Assembly (NCBI GenBank): GCA_937874455.1
Contig: CALNBE010000133.1
Coordinates: forward strand, 1-8,351
Length of the DNA: 8,351 nt
Direction of reading: 5' to 3'
DNA from: an uncultured Opitutia bacterium
Lineage (GTDB): Bacteria > Verrucomicrobiota > Verrucomicrobiia > Opitutales > UBA953
Below the pieces are notes generated by a model. The model was not told where the DNA came from. It saw nothing but the letters and a program-made list of their open reading frames with translations, and ran no database searches. The stretch's first letter is position 1. The number at the start of each line of letters is the position of its first letter. Positions 6,566-8,351 of the stretch are shown in pieces. The position numbers and the translations under genes are program-made.

Positions 6566-7936
6566 CTAACCGACAAAACGCCGCGCCCGCGTCAGCACTT
6601 TTTCCTTCCCGAGCACCCGCAACACGTCGTGCAGATGAGGACCGCCGCCAACGCCACTGATCGCAAAACGGAGCGGGGCAAAATACTCGCCGGGTTTCGC
6701 GCCGTACTGCGCCGCGGTCTTCTCGATCGCCGCGTCAATCGCCGCCGCGTCGCGCAAATCCGGCAGCTGCTCCAGCGCCGGCAGCAACTGGCGCACGCGC
6801 TCCGCCGGATCGCCCTTCTTGCTCAATTTGCTCCGCGTGGCTTCGTCGAAGGGAAATTCCTCCGTGAAAAAATAGCGGCAGACATCTGCCAAAACTTCCA
6901 GTCCCGGAGCCTTTTCCTGACACAGTCCGAGCACGGCCTGCAGGTAATTTTCGTCGGTCTTCTCATCGACCAGCCCCGCCTGCTGCAGCACCGGCGCGGC
7001 CAGCCAGGCAAAGGTCTCCACCGGCAGCGCACGCAGGTGCTGCTGGTTGATGAAGGCCATTTTCTTTTCGTCGAACCGCGCGTTGCTCTGGTGCACGTCG
7101 CTCAATTCAAATTGTCCGATGATGTCCTCAATCGGCAGCACTTCGCGGCCGTCTTTGGGCGTCCATCCCAGCAGGCAAAGGTAATTGCGCACGGCGGCGG
7201 GGAGGAAATGCCGGTTCTGGTATTCCTCGATCAACGCACCGCGGTCGCGCTTCGACATTTTCCCCGGCCCGTCCGTTTTCAAAATCAGCGGGATATGGGC
7301 AAACTTGGGCACCGGCGCGCCGAGCGCCTGGTACAGCTCCACGTGCTTCGAGGTGTTGGAGAGATGATCCTCGCCGCGCACCACATGCGTCATCTGCATC
7401 GTGATATCGTCCACCACGTTCACAAAGTGAAACACCGGCTCGCCGTTGTTGCGCACGAGCACAAAGTCCCGGTCCTCCGCCCGCTCCACGCGCCCGCGGA
7501 TCAAGTCGTCGATCACCACCGGAGCGGCCTTTACCTTTTCCATCTCGCGGCCTAGGAAACTGTCGAACTCCGTGTAACGCTCGCCTTCCAAGCGAAACCA
7601 AACCGCGCCGTCCTTCTCATAAGTGCGCCCGGTGTCCCGCAGTTTTTTCAGGTATTCCTGATAAATTTCCTTCCGCTCGCTCTGCTTGTAGGGACCAAAC
7701 GCGCCGCCGACTTCCGGGCCTTCGTCCCAGTCCATCCCCAGCCAGCGGAGGCTGTTGTAGATCACCTGAAGATATTCATCGCGATTGCGCTCCGTGTCGG
7801 TGTCCTCCACCCGCAGGATGAATTTTCCCCCGGTGTGCCGCGCAAACAGCCAGTTGAACAGGGCCGTGCGGGCGCTGCCGATATGAAAAAAGCCCGTCGG
7901 GCTGGGAGCAAAACGCGTGCGAACAGTGGAACTCAT
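6566..7936 (-). CDS. gltX: Glutamyl-tRNA synthetase
   Basis: This class I synthetase joins glutamate to tRNA-Glu in the cytoplasm. It has 456 residues, slightly shorter than the usual 465-500. Seen: RFAPSPTGFFHIGSARTALFNW (8-29), with HIGS at 18-21 as the class I HIGH motif; LRVEDTDTER (41-50); the stem region RGEDHLSNTSKH (187-198); KMSKR (226-230); and a helical C-terminal anticodon-binding region ending LGKEKVLTRARRF (442-454). The usual connective-peptide segment with zinc cysteines after about residue 100 is absent: the chain passes from GRTYEKDGAVWFRL (103-116) to DDLIRGRVER (143-152). I chose the ATG at 7936 because homologues begin just before TRFAPSPTG. An in-frame extension upstream adds 54 basic residues with no family counterpart. 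The ATG forms ATGA with the stop of a small upstream ORF. No Shine-Dalgarno sequence is seen. Confidence 0.96.
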   Translation of the reverse strand: MSSTVRTRFAPSPTGFFHIGSARTALFNWLFARHTGGKFILRVEDTDTERNRDEYLQVIYNSLRWLGMDWDEGPEVGGAFGPYKQSERKEIYQEYLKKLRDTGRTYEKDGAVWFRLEGERYTEFDSFLGREMEKVKAAPVVIDDLIRGRVERAEDRDFVLVRNNGEPVFHFVNVVDDITMQMTHVVRGEDHLSNTSKHVELYQALGAPVPKFAHIPLILKTDGPGKMSKRDRGALIEEYQNRHFLPAAVRNYLCLLGWTPKDGREVLPIEDIIGQFELSDVHQSNARFDEKKMAFINQQHLRALPVETFAWLAAPVLQQAGLVDEKTDENYLQAVLGLCQEKAPGLEVLADVCRYFFTEEFPFDEATRSKLSKKGDPAERVRQLLPALEQLPDLRDAAAIDAAIEKTAAQYGAKPGEYFAPLRFAISGVGGGPHLHDVLRVLGKEKVLTRARRFVG

Positions 7937-8160
7937 TGCGCCGCGCAGTCGAATCCGCGCCCGTCCCCGGCGCAAGCCGGAAAACGGATGCAGCGCCAAG
8001 ATTCCCCTGCCCAACAAACAGAATGCCGACATTTTCCTCTGAGCACACTTGCGAGCAATTTTGCCCATTCGCCGTGCGGCAGCAGCGTTGTTTCCCAATT
8101 AAAGTCCCACTCGGCCCCGAAAGCTCCGGGCGTGTCCTCTTTCATTTTTGCTCCGTACAT
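7933..8160 (-). CDS. Possible small ORF upstream of gltX, 75 residues
   Basis: The frame runs from the ATG at 8160 to a TGA that overlaps the gltX ATG as ATGA, a layout usual for coupled genes. AGGGG lies 3 bases upstream as a weak ribosome site. The first half is protein-like, acidic and tryptophan-containing (MKEDTPGAFGAEWDFNWE, 6-23). The second half has six cysteines and reads less like a folded domain. Third-position G+C is only about 60% in the first half. I recognise no family. It may be a genuine small gene, a decayed one, or chance. Confidence 0.3.
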   Translation of the reverse strand: MYGAKMKEDTPGAFGAEWDFNWETTLLPHGEWAKLLASVLRGKCRHSVCWAGESWRCIRFPACAGDGRGFDCAAQ

Positions 8161-8263
8161 TTGCCCCTAAGAGCCTGTCTTTCTGGTTTTCCCGCAGTTG
8201 ACGCATCGGGAAGTTTTCTCAAGGTAGAAAACTTTCCCTCAAGTCACGTTTCCCTTTTAAAAC
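7937..8263. other. Divergent spacer between gltX and the right-edge gene
   Basis: If the 75-codon ORF is not real, this is 327 bases without a gene. It must hold the start signals for both directions. The part from 8161 to 8263 is more A+T-rich than the rest of the window, as a promoter region would be. I see one -35-like TTGACG on the plus strand (8198-8203) without a good -10 at 17 bases, and the dyad at 8208-8238. No tRNA or riboswitch structure was recognised. Confidence 0.5.
8208..8238. promoter_or_regulatory. Operator-like inverted repeat in the divergent spacer
   Basis: AAGTTTTC (8211-8218) and GAAAACTT (8227-8234) form a perfect 8-bp inverted repeat around 8 bases. A one-base bulge lets the arms extend to GGG/CCC. 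Arm centres are 16 bases apart, not far from one and a half helical turns. No T-run follows on either strand, so it is a poor terminator and more likely a protein-binding dyad. It starts 5 bases after a -35-like TTGACG that points at the right-edge gene. Confidence 0.35.
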
Positions 8264-8351
8264 ATGCGACAAAATCCGAATCCTTTTAACACGCTTCGTT
8301 CCTTTGCCAGTGGCCCCTTTCAAGGCTCCATCTATAGCCTGCTCGCGTTGC
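8264..8351 (+). CDS. acnA: Probable aconitate hydratase, first 29 residues (runs off right edge)
   Basis: The ATG at 8264 follows an in-frame TAA by three bases, so the start is well bounded, and the frame stays open to the window end. The visible N-terminus contains NPNPFNTLRSF (4-14) and GSIYSLLAL (21-29). AcnA/IRP1-type aconitases commonly start with NPF, a short loop, then a YSLxALE or FNLxxLE block at this distance, and this similarity is the sole basis of the call. Such an enzyme isomerises citrate to isocitrate in the TCA cycle using a 4Fe-4S cluster; its cluster cysteines would lie far outside the window. It is divergent from the gltX unit. No Shine-Dalgarno sequence is seen. It could be another protein, since 29 residues are little evidence. 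Confidence 0.55.
   Translation, partial: MRQNPNPFNTLRSFASGPFQGSIYSLLAL

Noticed and set aside
6527..7555. 342-codon plus-strand frame opposite gltX, starting inside repeat copy B
   Set aside because: The product is His/Arg/Gln-rich shadow sequence. Its start resembles the pyrF extension only because both lie in the repeat.
7937..8098. 54-residue N-terminal extension of gltX
   Set aside because: GluRS begins within a few residues of RFAPSPTG; the extension is basic and has no family counterpart.
8166..8180. GAGCCTGTC-like sequence reminiscent of some insertion-sequence ends
   Set aside because: There is no matching inverted end, no transposase and no target duplication.
8221..8351. Minus-strand frame open from the right edge to a TGA near 8221 (about 43 codons, Lys/Arg-rich)
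   Set aside because: It has no recognisable motif and runs against the better-supported plus-strand N-terminus at 8264.
1..8351. CRISPR arrays, tRNA or rRNA genes, toxin-antitoxin or phage-defence genes
   Set aside because: None seen: no regularly spaced repeats, no cloverleaf-like sequence noticed, and all the larger reading frames except the 174-residue one are accounted for by housekeeping enzymes or their shadows.

Overview
The window is a compact stretch of bacterial chromosome, roughly 60% G+C, carrying core-metabolism and translation genes. Almost everything is on the minus strand. The layout and protein types fit a Gram-negative, lipid A-making bacterium. My best guess is the Verrucomicrobiota or a neighbouring PVC-type lineage, from the mix of LpxI, a GTP-type PEP carboxykinase, a SpeA-type arginine decarboxylase and a glutamyl-tRNA synthetase without the zinc cysteines. 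That assignment is inference from protein character and was not tested by a search.

Reading in the direction of transcription (right to left), the first unit is gltX (glutamyl-tRNA synthetase), possibly preceded by a small overlapping ORF, then an unrecognised 174-residue protein, closed by an intrinsic terminator at 5942-5972. The second is pckG (GTP-dependent PEP carboxykinase), followed by a perfect 11-bp terminator-type hairpin at 3949-3986. The third is speA (arginine decarboxylase), lpxI (UDP-2,3-diacylglucosamine pyrophosphatase, joined to speA by an ATGA overlap), pyrF (orotidine 5'-phosphate decarboxylase) and the first 77 codons of glnS (glutaminyl-tRNA synthetase), which runs off the left edge. 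At the far right a plus-strand gene begins divergently; its 29 visible residues look like the N-terminus of an aconitase, and the spacer it shares with the gltX unit contains a perfect 8-bp inverted repeat.

In function the genes cover charging of tRNA with Glu and Gln, the PEP/oxaloacetate step of gluconeogenesis, the TCA cycle (if the aconitase call is right), polyamine synthesis from arginine, lipid A synthesis and UMP synthesis. They look like ordinary housekeeping genes placed side by side, not one pathway. I found no phage, insertion sequence, CRISPR array, toxin-antitoxin pair, tRNA or rRNA, and no convincing new multi-gene system.

The points worth a second look are small-scale. A 36-bp sequence, with 17 bases identical, occurs in two separate spacers in opposite orientation. 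The 5' region of speA has a terminator-like hairpin and an 11-codon leader ORF whose stop overlaps the speA start. The GluRS lacks the usual zinc region. The 174-residue protein has no recognised family. Shine-Dalgarno sequences are missing at most starts.
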